Assembly (NCBI RefSeq): GCF_001307295.1
Contig: NZ_CP012700.1
Span: 4,281,001-4,345,000 of the forward strand
Origin: Sphingopyxis macrogoltabida
GTDB lineage: Bacteria; Pseudomonadota; Alphaproteobacteria; Sphingomonadales; Sphingomonadaceae
Reading direction: 5' to 3'
Length of the DNA: 64,000 nucleotides
Shown here: positions 18,483-28,700 of the stretch, piece by piece
Layout of the letters: the number at the start of each line of letters is the position of its first letter
Position numbering within the stretch: the first letter of the stretch is position 1
Translations under genes and position numbers: made by a program
The notes under the pieces: model-generated
Databases searched by the model: none
Told to the model about the DNA's origin: nothing
The model's input: only the letters and a program-made list of their open reading frames with translations

Positions 18483-21400
18483 CTATGCCGGTTCTTGCGC
18501 CCGCTCCAGCAGACGTCGGAGGTCAAACTGGATCGCGGTTTCGAGGAACGAGGGTTCGCGTTCCACGAGCGGGCCGCGCACATAGCGCGGAGCCTGGGCG
18601 AAGCCTGAAGCGACTTGGACGATAGCGAGAACGAACTTCTCTGGCTCGTGCAGCGAGGTGATCACCTCCTGCCGCGTGACCATCACGCTGTCCGCGCCGT
18701 CGATGCGTCCCTTGACCTCAATGAAGCGCAGATGCCCCGACCTCGGATCGTGGGACGCGATGTCGTAGCCGATCTTCTGGGCGGAGACGTCAACCGGCTC
18801 ATTACCCAACGCCCGTTCCGCTGCCATGACGGCTTCCATCGCCGCAAGTTCGATGGCGCGGCGTGCCGCAGGGTCTTCCGCGAAATGACTTGGCGCGCTT
18901 GATGCCCTACGTGCCTCCAGCAGCCCACGGGGAATAACCACCATGCCGCCCCGCACACGCGGCGGCTGCGATGAGATGAAGCGCTCCCGCTCAAGCTGGT
19001 CCATACGGCGCTTTTGCCGATCCGCGAGCTCCTCGGCCCGGCGCTGCGCGTTCTGCCAGTTTAACCGAGTCTTCTTCCCGGCGCGTTCCTCTTCCTTCAA
19101 CTCGAAGGCACGTGAGTCCCAGTAATTGATTTCTTTCTTGAGCCGGGCGCGAACTTCCTGCTCGACCTTTTCGATCTCAGGCAGGCGCCGTGCCTTGACC
19201 TCGGCGACATGGCCTTGCGCCAGCTCAACCGTCGCAAACCGGATAGCGGCTTTCTCCAGATCAGTGGTCAGCCAGCTTTCGTCCAGAAGGTCCCGTACGC
19301 TGTCGATCTCCTCCGGTTTGGCAGGACGCAGATTCAAATGCGGCGCGATACCGGCATTGACGGTGTTTCCAGCCTTGTCGATCGCGGCGAACTGGAGGCG
19401 CTGCGAGATCACATGCGGCTTGCCAGCGCTGGTTACGCGGCCGTCCTGGACAACATGCTCCAGCAGAAAAATGGCCGATAGCGCATCACCCGCGTCGGTG
19501 TCATCGACAAGGATCGCGCCCTGCCGCATGATTTGCTCATACTGTTCACGGACAAGGCTGATTACGGCGTCGAGCAGCGGATGGCCGGGACAAACGAAGG
19601 CCGCAACCGGCTGCTGGTTGATCTTATCCTTCTCGAAGCAAATGCGCTCATACTGTGTCTGGAGCGGTGCGCCGGTTCCGATCTGGCGATCCCGTTCGCG
19701 GATGCGTACCGGCACATGCGCAACCTCCCAACGCCCTTCCTCCCGGCGTTTGATCTTGCCACCCAGATGCTGGAACGCTTCGACGAAGAAGCTCTGGATG
19801 TGGTGGGGCTGCAGGCGCAGCGCCTCGGCGCGCTCCATCTCCAGTCGCAATTCCTCGACCCTTGCCTCCGGCATGGTGTCGTTGGTCAGGGCGCGGCGAC
19901 GCAGCAATTCAATCAGATGCCCCTGGTCAACCGCACCATCGACCTGCTGAAAAAGACGGGCCTTAACGTCCTCCTGCTCGCCATACTGGATCGCTTCGAA
20001 CAGCAGATCCTTCAGGGCCACGCCATCGAACAATTCGCCGAGCACGTCATAAACACGGCCACCAAGCGCCTCGCGCGCAGCTTCCAGCTTCTCCAGCAGA
20101 CGCGCGTAAACCTCGCCTTCACGCGTATCGGCCGCGACGAGATTCCACAGATGACAGACCTCCATCTGGCCGATGCGGTGGATGCGGCCGAACCTCTGCT
20201 CAATCTTGTTCGGGTTCCAAGGCAAATCGTAATTGACCATGAGATGGCCGCGCTGAAGGTTCACGCCTTCGCCCGCCGCATCATTGGCGATCAGGACCAG
20301 CATGTCCTTGTCCTGCATGAAGCGCTCTACGACCTTGCGCCGCTCCTCGCGCGACACGCCACCATGGATCACCTCGACGGCCTCGGTGTTGCCGAGCCGT
20401 GCCCGCACCTTGTCGAGCAGGTAGTGCAGCGTATCCTTGGGCTCTGTGAAGATGATCAGCTTGCGACGATTGCCGGCCGCGTCGATCATCAAATCGTCGT
20501 CGAGGATCCGGTTGAGCTGGCTCCATTTCGTGTCCACGCCCGAGCGCAGCACGCCGAGCGCCATCGCCTCCAGCCCCTTCAGGGTCTCGACCTCCAGGGC
20601 AAGCTGCTCGACCGTCTCAGCCGTCGTCGCGCCTGTCGAGATCAGATCCTCAAGCTCGTCGATCTCCTCCTGACCATACTCTTCGATGTTCCGCAGCATG
20701 TCGGCGTTGATCGCGGGCTCGGTTGCGCCGGCCCTGCGACCCTTGGAGGCCAAGCGGGCTTCGCCCAACTCGTTTTCCAGCCGTTCCCGGCGACGCTTGA
20801 GGGACTGGTAGATGGCCGCCGGCGACGAGGCGAGACGCCGCTGAAGGATCTGCAAAGCGAAACCGACATTGTTGCGCTTCTTCCCGTCGCCCTCGGCAAA
20901 ACGCTGCACACGGTTCATCTCGGTGCGCACATATTCGGTGACGGCGGTGTAGAGCGCAGCTTCCCCTTCCGACAGCTGATACTTGACCGTACGCGCCCGT
21001 CGCTCGGGAAACAGCGGCCGACCATCGAACTTTAGCAGTTCCTCCTTGGTCAGCCTGCGCATCATGTCTTCGGTATCGGCATAATGGACACCGTCGCGGA
21101 ACCGGCCCTCAAATCGATCACCATCGAGGAGCGCCATAAAGAGCTGGAAATCTTCTTCCTTGCCGTTGTGTGGCGTCGCCGACATCAACAGCAAATGGCG
21201 GCAGACCTGGCCAAGCTTCTGGCCGACCTGATAGCGCCGTGTATATTTGACCTCGCCGCCGAAATAGGTGGCCGACATGCGATGGGCTTCGTCGCAGATG
21301 ATCAGGTCCCATTCGCGCGCGCTCATGAGCTTCTCCTGAAGCTCCTCATTGCGCGCCAACACGTCGAGACGGACGATCAGCCGATCCCGGTCGCTAAACG

Positions 21401-21989
21401 GATTGCCCGAACGCGAGTTCTCGATCATGTCGCGGGAGAGAATGTCGAACTCGAGATTGAACTTTTGTCCGAGCTCGTCCTGCCACTGCTCGACCAGGCT
21501 GCCCGGAGCAACAACTAGACAGCGTTCAAGATCGCTGCGGGCAATCAGTTCCTTCATCAGCAAACCGGCCATGATGGTCTTGCCCGCACCGGGATCATCC
21601 GCGAGGAGGAAGCGAAGCGGCTGGCGCGGCAGCATTTCACCATAGACCGCCGAAATCTGGTGCGGCAGCGGATCGACAAGGCTCGTGTGAATCGCCAGAT
21701 ACGGGTCGAAAAAATGCGCCAACTTGATGCGATTGGCCTCCGTCACCAAGCGCAGCAACGCCCCATCGGCATCGAACGACCAAGCCCGTCCGTTTTGCTC
21801 AACTTCAAGGCGATGCTCGTCGTCTCGGTACAAAATGGCCTCTGCCACCGCACCGTTGTGATCACGAAAAACGACACTGATCGCCTGGTCCCCGATCCAG
21901 TCGACGGAAACAACATGCACAGCTTGCGCCGAAGCCACGCCTCGAACGGACGCGCCGTTCTTAATCTCCTCAAGCTTCGCGGCCATCAT
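18483..21989 (-). CDS. SNF2-type helicase with DUF3883 domain (DrmD-like)
   Basis: An 1168-aa superfamily-2 helicase. Motif I is ADDPGAGKTIMAGLL at residues 130-144, motif II DEAH at 233-236, motif III LMSATPHNG, and the second RecA domain shows IHGGVSREER, NDAAGEGVNLQRG and EQRFGRIHRIGQ. Near the C-terminus is a DUF3883 domain with LRFIEVKGRIDG, a restriction-nuclease-like D...EVK arrangement. This architecture matches the DrmD helicase of DISARM and related loci, but no DrmA/B/C genes are present. GGGGAGAT lies 5 bp upstream of the tandem ATGATG at 21989. It follows the WYL regulator gene by 16 bp and is intact. Confidence 0.88.
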   Translation of the reverse strand: MMAAKLEEIKNGASVRGVASAQAVHVVSVDWIGDQAISVVFRDHNGAVAEAILYRDDEHRLEVEQNGRAWSFDADGALLRLVTEANRIKLAHFFDPYLAIHTSLVDPLPHQISAVYGEMLPRQPLRFLLADDPGAGKTIMAGLLMKELIARSDLERCLVVAPGSLVEQWQDELGQKFNLEFDILSRDMIENSRSGNPFSDRDRLIVRLDVLARNEELQEKLMSAREWDLIICDEAHRMSATYFGGEVKYTRRYQVGQKLGQVCRHLLLMSATPHNGKEEDFQLFMALLDGDRFEGRFRDGVHYADTEDMMRRLTKEELLKFDGRPLFPERRARTVKYQLSEGEAALYTAVTEYVRTEMNRVQRFAEGDGKKRNNVGFALQILQRRLASSPAAIYQSLKRRRERLENELGEARLASKGRRAGATEPAINADMLRNIEEYGQEEIDELEDLISTGATTAETVEQLALEVETLKGLEAMALGVLRSGVDTKWSQLNRILDDDLMIDAAGNRRKLIIFTEPKDTLHYLLDKVRARLGNTEAVEVIHGGVSREERRKVVERFMQDKDMLVLIANDAAGEGVNLQRGHLMVNYDLPWNPNKIEQRFGRIHRIGQMEVCHLWNLVAADTREGEVYARLLEKLEAAREALGGRVYDVLGELFDGVALKDLLFEAIQYGEQEDVKARLFQQVDGAVDQGHLIELLRRRALTNDTMPEARVEELRLEMERAEALRLQPHHIQSFFVEAFQHLGGKIKRREEGRWEVAHVPVRIRERDRQIGTGAPLQTQYERICFEKDKINQQPVAAFVCPGHPLLDAVISLVREQYEQIMRQGAILVDDTDAGDALSAIFLLEHVVQDGRVTSAGKPHVISQRLQFAAIDKAGNTVNAGIAPHLNLRPAKPEEIDSVRDLLDESWLTTDLEKAAIRFATVELAQGHVAEVKARRLPEIEKVEQEVRARLKKEINYWDSRAFELKEEERAGKKTRLNWQNAQRRAEELADRQKRRMDQLERERFISSQPPRVRGGMVVIPRGLLEARRASSAPSHFAEDPAARRAIELAAMEAVMAAERALGNEPVDVSAQKIGYDIASHDPRSGHLRFIEVKGRIDGADSVMVTRQEVITSLHEPEKFVLAIVQVASGFAQAPRYVRGPLVEREPSFLETAIQFDLRRLLERAQEPA

Positions 21990-22005
21990 TCATCTCCCCG
22001 GGCAC

Positions 22006-22890
22006 TCATAGCTGAAGCTCCGCTCGTTCAAGCGCGTCTTCAGTTTCCTTGCGATTTATAGTCACGATATGCTGAGTGTATGGACTTTGCTTTGCAGCAT
22101 CACCAAGCAAACCAAGGCGCTTCAATACATAGAAGAGCATCGCATAACGAACCGTGAGTACGTCGTTGCCGTGATCTAATCCGTAATCTTTGGCGACAAC
22201 CTGCTTCTGACTGGCCGTCAGAGCGGGATGCGGACCAATAATCACGTCAAAATAATTGTTCCAGAGCCAGTCCCGCTCACCGAGTTCTCCCGGTTCACTC
22301 TTGGCGCCAGCATCCAGAACGCGTGGCAGCAGGAAATCTTTGAACTTATGCTCTAGATGGCAATAGGCTCGGGCGTGCCAGCGAAAACCATCATAGCCGA
22401 ATGCGTGGGGGGTGATGCGACGCCAGATTGGGTCTGGCCGAGCCTTGTTCATCGACTGATAGAAAATGTCGATAGAGACGCCTTCGCGGGTGGCGTCGAG
22501 AATCTTGCGCAGGACAGCTATGTCTATGTCCCGTCGAGGTGCCATCGCGACATCAGCACCAGGAAAAACCGAAATCCACGAATCGCTTGCCGGCACAGAA
22601 CCTTCGGCGATCGAACGAAGCTGCGAGAGGTAGATGTAAGGGTCAGGTTCAAGGAAACGCAGGACAAACCGTTCCGCGGCGACATAGCGCTTGGCGCGCG
22701 TGTCATATTCCATGTTGCCCGGAGCGCGCTCCTGATACAGGGCCAAATCCTTGGACGCCTGCGGCACCGACACCCCAAACGTCTCAACGAGGGCGGCGCG
22801 GTTTATAGAGCCCTCCCAGAACAGTCGGAACTCGATGAATTCGAGTCGGCGCTCCACCCCCCACTTCAGCACCGTCGCGGCTTCCGCCAT
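22006..22890 (-). CDS. BrxR/CapW-like WYL-domain transcription regulator
   Basis: A 294-aa regulator with an N-terminal winged helix (LEFIEFRLFWEGSINRAALV, then VSVPQASKDLALYQE) and a WYL ligand-sensing domain (ITPHAFGYDGFRWHARAY). This arrangement is typical of BrxR/CapW repressors that head BREX, CBASS and other antiphage loci. The frame is open from 22965, but ATG 22890 has a GAGG ribosome site 8 bp upstream and removes a non-family extension. It is the first gene of the minus-strand defence operon and lies divergent to the AddB-like gene. A near-perfect inverted repeat sits 31 bp upstream of the start (22921-22944), so it probably represses both directions until phage stress. Confidence 0.85.
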   Translation of the reverse strand: MAEAATVLKWGVERRLEFIEFRLFWEGSINRAALVETFGVSVPQASKDLALYQERAPGNMEYDTRAKRYVAAERFVLRFLEPDPYIYLSQLRSIAEGSVPASDSWISVFPGADVAMAPRRDIDIAVLRKILDATREGVSIDIFYQSMNKARPDPIWRRITPHAFGYDGFRWHARAYCHLEHKFKDFLLPRVLDAGAKSEPGELGERDWLWNNYFDVIIGPHPALTASQKQVVAKDYGLDHGNDVLTVRYAMLFYVLKRLGLLGDAAKQSPYTQHIVTINRKETEDALERAELQL

Positions 22891-22920
22891 CGTGTTCGCC
22901 TCACGCAAGTCAGAATCAAA

Positions 22921-22944
22921 ACTATATGGACAATCCATAATAGT
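22921..22944. promoter_or_regulatory. probable operator of the WYL regulator
   Basis: An inverted repeat with arms ACTAT-ATGGA and TCCAT-AATAGT around the spacer CAA; the arms match except for one extra base. It lies in the 203-bp region between the divergent WYL regulator (start 22890) and AddB-like gene (start 23094). The local AT-richness fits a promoter region, with TATTAT-like hexamers on the minus strand. Its position is right for an autoregulated BrxR-type operator; binding is inferred. Confidence 0.6.
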
Positions 22945-23093
22945 CCGTGTATTTATTATGCTCATTGCGGTCTGTCGTCAATGGGCGATCAGATTCGGGG
23001 CGGGAGGCAAAGCATGCGGCGGCAATGGTGGGAGCGCCAGAGCGCCGGCATGATTCTCAGCCCAAGGCGGAGTCCGGGAGGAGGAAGACGGTT

Positions 23094-25748
23094 ATGGCCC
23101 TTTCGCATCGATCCACTCTGGTCGTTCATGGCCGCCTTGCCATGCGTGAGAGTCGCCTGGCGGCGGCCCGCAGCGGCCGGCACGGTCTTCAGATTATGTC
23201 CTTCGAGCAGGCCGCAGTTCGGCTGGCGGGCGGCTTTGCGCGGGCCATTGATGACGACAGCCTGCGTGCGGCTATCCAAGCAGCTCTGCCCGCTACCCCG
23301 ATGGGAGAACTAGAGGAAATCAAGGCGCTTCCGGGCATGATCGATGCGGCGGTCGACACGCTTCACAAAGCATGGCGTGCGGGCATCGATCTTGCCACTC
23401 GCGCGGCCGACCATCCACGTCTCGCCGCTTTCGCGCGCCTGGAAGCTGCCGTCCTCGAACAGCTTCCGCCTGGCATGATGCGACCTCTCGACATCGTCAT
23501 GGCCGCAACCGCCCGTATCGCCCATGCGCAGACGGTCTTTGGTTCGATTGAGATCGCTGGCCTTACCGAACTCTCGCCCTGCTGGCGGCCGTTGCTCCAG
23601 GCCCTGACGGCTCATATCCCCGTGCAATGGACGGCCGGCCCAAGAAGCGTGCCAGCGTGGCTGGAGGGCACTGGCGTCACGATCGCGCGCGCACCGGAGC
23701 AGACGCCGGGGGTCAGTTCCGTTAGCGCGGCGACATCCTATCACGAGGCCATTGAAGCAATGCGCTGGGCTCGAAGACTACTCTCTTCGGGCGTATCGGC
23801 CTCGGAGATCGCCATCGCGACCGCTTCGCCCGCAGACTACGATGATCATTTCCTGGCCCTGCGCAACGATGCCAATATAGACCTGCACTTCGTCCATGGT
23901 ATCCGCACTGTCACTACCCGCGAGGGTCAGGCTGCTGCTGCGCTGGCCGACATTGTGATCCGCGGCCTGTCGCAGTCGCGGCTACGCCGCCTCGCAGCGC
24001 TCTGCCGGGACAGCGGGCCTTTCGAGACCCTTCCCGAAGGCTGGCTGCGGGTGCTGCCGACCGATGCGCCGCTTTCGACCGCGGAAGCATGGAATCGCCT
24101 GCTGGCCAGGCTGACGCCGGAGGATTGGCCCGACGGCGCCGACCATGTTGCGGCGCTACGCATGGCAGTCGAGATCCTTGTGAAGGGATCAGAAGCCGCC
24201 AGCGAGATCGGAGAAGCCTTCCTCGCGGGCCGCGCTCTCTCGATCTGGCGCAAAGCTCTGCTCGCCGGTCCTGCTGCCTCGATCGATGCAACATTGGAAA
24301 CCCTGAAGCAGGACGACGAACTGGAGGCGTGCGTCTCTATCGCCTGGATGCCGGCCAGCGCGCTCGCGGCATCGCCGCGTCGCTTCGTGCGGCTCCTCGG
24401 GCTCAATTCCTCGCGCTGGCCGCGCGGAATCACCGAGGATCGGTTGATCCCGCACCATATCATTCCGACCCCTGTGCTCGACCCTCTGCCAGTCAACCTC
24501 GCCGACCGCCGTGACTTCGAGACGATCCTCGCGACGACAGCCGATACCGTTGTCCTGTCGCGCGCCCGGCGTGACAGCGACGGGCGTCTGCTCGGTCGCA
24601 GTCCTCTGCTCGCCGGGCGTGGCGACGAAACCTATCTGCGTCGCAACGCGACGCCGGCGCACGCCTTCAGCGAGACAGACCGCCTCATGGCCCGGCCCCA
24701 AGAGTTCGCCGCCGATCCGCAAGCAATCGGTGCGCTGAGTTGCTGGCGGGACTGGCGGCAGGCCGAGATCACACCCCATGACGGGCTCGTGCGGGCGGAT
24801 CATCCGCTCGTTCTCGCCATCCTCGGCCGCACCCAGTCGGCAAGCTCGCTACGCCGTCTGCTGCGCAATCCGTTGAGCTTCGTGTGGGTCTATGCATTCG
24901 GATGGCGTGAACCGCAGAGCAGCGCCGAACCGCTCGTGCTCGACGCGCTCGGGACCGGCGATCTCGTTCACTTGGTTCTCGACCGCGCCTTGCGTGACCT
25001 CGAGACCGGAGAGGGGCTCGCCGACGCCGACGCCGCGACTATCGAAGCCGCAGTTGCGCAAGCTGCACAAGCCGTCGCCGCCGATTGGGAAAGCGAGCGC
25101 CCGGTTCCGCCAGCCGTCATCTGGAGCCGTACGCTTGAGGACGCTCGCGTGCTGGCGGGACGCGCCTTGGCTTACGGTGATGATGTCCTTCCGGGCACAC
25201 GCTCTTATGGAGAGGTGCCCTTCGGTGGCTCCGAGCCGAAATCCGAGGCAGAGACGCCCTGGGATGCGAATGCGCCGGTCGCTATCCCCGAAACGGGCTT
25301 CAACATTGCGGGCTATATCGACCGGCTCGACATCTCGGGCGATGGTAAGCGCGCCCTCGTACGGGACTACAAGACCGGACGGCCGCCGCGCGGCGAGATA
25401 CGTCTGAACGGTGGACGCGAGCTTCAGCGCTGTCTTTACGCCTTCGCGGTGAAGGCGCTTCTCGGCGACGATGTCGCCATCAGCGCCTCGCTGCTCTACC
25501 CGCGCGAGCCCGTCGATCTCCAGCTCGACGATCCCGAGGCCGTGCTGGCGGAGATCACAGGCTATCTGCGCGCGGCACGGTCGAGTCTCGCCGGAGGCGC
25601 GGCCCTGCCTGGCCCGGACACCGGCAGCGACTATGACGACCTCGCCTTCGCCCTGCCGGCCAATGCCAGCGCCACCTACTGCAAACGCAAAATGCCTGCC
25701 GCCACGGAGCGGCTTGGCGAAGTCGCTCAGGTCTGGGAGGCGGAATGA
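23094..25748 (+). CDS. AddB-like PD-(D/E)XK nuclease of the defence locus
   Basis: An 884-aa protein related to AddB-type subunits. The C-terminal region has a RecB-family nuclease core with GYIDRLDISGD, ALVRDYKTGRPP and ELQRCLYAFA, giving the D...DxK...Q/Y pattern. The N-terminal half is a helicase-like shell without an intact Walker A motif. Only one Cys of a possible iron-sulphur cluster is evident (YCKRK near the C-terminus), so it differs from classical AddB. ATG 23094 follows GGAGGAGGAAG. The 3' end overlaps the UvrD-like gene (ATGATGA), a tight two-gene operon divergent from the WYL regulator. A housekeeping AddAB origin is unlikely given the island context, though not excluded. Confidence 0.8.
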   Translation: MALSHRSTLVVHGRLAMRESRLAAARSGRHGLQIMSFEQAAVRLAGGFARAIDDDSLRAAIQAALPATPMGELEEIKALPGMIDAAVDTLHKAWRAGIDLATRAADHPRLAAFARLEAAVLEQLPPGMMRPLDIVMAATARIAHAQTVFGSIEIAGLTELSPCWRPLLQALTAHIPVQWTAGPRSVPAWLEGTGVTIARAPEQTPGVSSVSAATSYHEAIEAMRWARRLLSSGVSASEIAIATASPADYDDHFLALRNDANIDLHFVHGIRTVTTREGQAAAALADIVIRGLSQSRLRRLAALCRDSGPFETLPEGWLRVLPTDAPLSTAEAWNRLLARLTPEDWPDGADHVAALRMAVEILVKGSEAASEIGEAFLAGRALSIWRKALLAGPAASIDATLETLKQDDELEACVSIAWMPASALAASPRRFVRLLGLNSSRWPRGITEDRLIPHHIIPTPVLDPLPVNLADRRDFETILATTADTVVLSRARRDSDGRLLGRSPLLAGRGDETYLRRNATPAHAFSETDRLMARPQEFAADPQAIGALSCWRDWRQAEITPHDGLVRADHPLVLAILGRTQSASSLRRLLRNPLSFVWVYAFGWREPQSSAEPLVLDALGTGDLVHLVLDRALRDLETGEGLADADAATIEAAVAQAAQAVAADWESERPVPPAVIWSRTLEDARVLAGRALAYGDDVLPGTRSYGEVPFGGSEPKSEAETPWDANAPVAIPETGFNIAGYIDRLDISGDGKRALVRDYKTGRPPRGEIRLNGGRELQRCLYAFAVKALLGDDVAISASLLYPREPVDLQLDDPEAVLAEITGYLRAARSSLAGGAALPGPDTGSDYDDLAFALPANASATYCKRKMPAATERLGEVAQVWEAE

Positions 25749-28700
25749 TGAATAGCGTGTCCAAGGTACTGCAAGACGACGGTGCGCGCCGCGCCGCGAT
25801 CAGCCTCCATGATCGCTCGATCCTGGTCGAGGCTGGCGCGGGCTCAGGCAAGACCGCCGTCATGGCTGGCCGCATCGCTGCCATGCTGGCCGAAGGCGTC
25901 GCGCCGTACTCCATTGCCGCCGTCACCTTCACCGAACTCGCAGCGAGTGAGCTGCTATCGCGTGTCCGCGAGTTCGTCGCCGATCTCTCGGTCGGCACGA
26001 TTGCGACCGAACTGCGCGTGGCATTGCCTGATGGGTTGTCCCAGGCCCATCGCGACAATCTCGCCGCCGCCAGCGCAGCGATCGACGAAATCACCTGCTC
26101 AACCATCCACGGCTTCTGCCAGCGCCTGATTAAGCCCTATCCGGCGGAGGCAGACATCGATCCTGGCGCAGGCGTCATGGATCGTAACCAGGCCGATCTC
26201 ACCTTCCTTGAGATTGTCGATGGTTGGCTGCGCGAACGCCTGTCGGGCGGTCAAGGCGGTGTCCTGGCCGAGATGGTGCTGCACAGCCCCGGTGAGACCG
26301 TGGCGCTCATCCACAAGATCACCGAGAATATGCGCCGTCGCCCCACACTCACAGCGCCGCCGGTCTCTCCACTTGACGGCCACCTCGCGGCGTTTCGGCA
26401 AGCCACAGCGGATTTCGCGAGCTTCATGGAAGGCGTGGCTGCGGCCGAGCCAGAAACGGTTACAATCGTCGAGCGGCTGACCGAAATGGCGGCCGACGTG
26501 GCGAACGGCCCTAATCCTGCGACGCCTGCGGGCCTTGTTAGGCTCCTGACCGCGCGACCACACCCGGACCTTTGTACCAAGACCGGCACTTTCGCGTCCT
26601 ACCGCAAAAAGGGCAAATGGGCCGCTACAGCCAAACAGGCTGGCCTCTCCAAGGCCGATGGCGACCGGCTGAACGACACCGCCGAAACACACTACACGTC
26701 TTGTTGCGACGCTTGGGTTACATTGACGCAGGCCGTCGCCGGTCATGCCCTGGCCGCGCTGATCGACGAAGCGCGTCCGATCCTGCAACGCTACCGCGAC
26801 CACAAGCGCGCCAGCGCCCACCTCGACTTTGACGATCTGATTTTTGCTGCTCGCGACTTGCTCCGCGACCATGACGCCGTGCGCCAAGCTCTGGGACAGC
26901 GTTTCGCCCATGTCCTCGTCGACGAGTTTCAGGACACCGACCCCCTGCAAACAGAAATCTTCTGGCGGTTGTGTGGCGAGCCGGTCGATGACCATGATGA
27001 CTGGACGCGGTTCCAAATCCGGCCGGGGGCGCTCTTCCTGGTCGGCGACCCCAAGCAGGCGATCTATCGCTTCCGGGGCGCCGATGTCGGCGCCTATGTG
27101 CAGGCACGTGATGCCTTCCGCGACCAGGACGCCGACAGTCTCCTGTCGATCTCAACCAATTTCCGCTCCTGCGCCTCGATCCTCACATTCGTCAATGAAC
27201 GCTTTGAGGCCGTTCTCTCGGCCGATGGCCAGCCGGGCTTCACCGCTCTCGACCCGTTCCATGACGATCGGGGCGGCCTGTGCGTGGCGGCTCTAGACAT
27301 CGCCGTGGCCGACGAAAACGGCAAGGCCAGCGCCGAACAGCAGCGCGACGCCGAAGCCGATGCTATCGCCGAGCTGTGCGCCCGGCTGATCGAAAGCCAC
27401 CCCATCATCGACCGTCGCAGCGGCGCAGAGCGCCCCTGCCAGCCGGGCGACATCGCCTTGCTGGCGCCAACGGGCGCGGAGCTGTGGCGCTATGAGGAAG
27501 CCCTCGAACGCCGCGGCATCCCTGTCGCGACCCAGGCCGGCAAGGGGCTGTTCCGCCGCCAGGAGGTGCAGGATCTGATCGCGCTGACCCGCGTTCTGGC
27601 CGACCGCCGCGACACGCTCGCGCTCGGCGCGGTGCTGCGCGGGCCGCTGGTTGGCCTCACCGAAGAAAATCTGCTGGACATCATCTGGGGACTTCCCCGC
27701 TCGGAGGAACAACCGGATCGGATTCCGCGCCTGGACCTCAGCATCGACCCTGCTTTCATCATGCATCCGCTCGCGCGCGATGTCATCGAGCGGCTGCAAT
27801 CGCTCTCCCGGCGCGGCAACAGCACGACCCCGCACGAGCTACTCTCGCAGGCCGTAGACGTGTTGCGCGTCCGTCCGCTTCTCCTTGAGCGTCACCGCGG
27901 TCAGGCCGAGCGCGCGCTCGCCAATGTCGATCTCTATCTTAGTCTGTCGACTGGCTACGCTGTGCGCGGCCTGCGCGCCTTCTCCGAGGCGATGACAGCC
28001 GCGTGGTCCGACGAGGCCCGCGCAGTTGAGGGACGACCCGACGCGCAGGAGGAAGCGGTAGCGCTCTTCACCATGCACGCGGCCAAGGGGCTGGAATGGC
28101 CGATCGTCATTCCGATCAACACCATGACCGGCGTCATGGCGCCCGACAACGCCATCATCGAACGTCAGACCGAGACCTTCTATTGCCCAGTCCTGGGTGT
28201 TACGCCCGAGGGCTACGAAACAGCGCGCCAAGCAGAGAAGGATGAGCTGGACCGCGAACGTATCCGGCTTTGGTATGTCGCGGCCACCCGCGCCCGTGAA
28301 CTCCTCGTCTTGCCTCGGCTCGATGTCACACCCTCGAAATCGGCCTGGATCGGTCTCGTCGACCTGTCGCTGGCCGACCTGCCAGGTCTGGACGTATCTC
28401 ACCTGCCTGCCGATCTCGCAGCCGCCGGTGCGAGCGCAGACAACACCCAGACACGCGTGAGCTTTGCCGAGGAAGCCGAAGCCATCGAAGCCGCGCAGGC
28501 GCGGTTGACCTGGCTTGCGCCCAGCCGTGACGAAAATGCCGCCGGGACCGTACTGCGAGAAGAAGAAACCTCCCTCTGGACGGGATCGTCCGATGACCCC
28601 GGCCCCGTGCTGGAAACCGCTGCCCTCGTACAGGGCGGCCGCGAGCGCGGGCTGATCCTCCACAAGCTCATGGAAGAGGTGCTGACAGGTGAAGTCCAAG

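Noticed and set aside
19533-21035. 500-codon plus-strand open frame inside the helicase gene
   Set aside because: Antisense shadow of the SNF2/DUF3883 helicase, whose motifs I-VI are clear on the minus strand.
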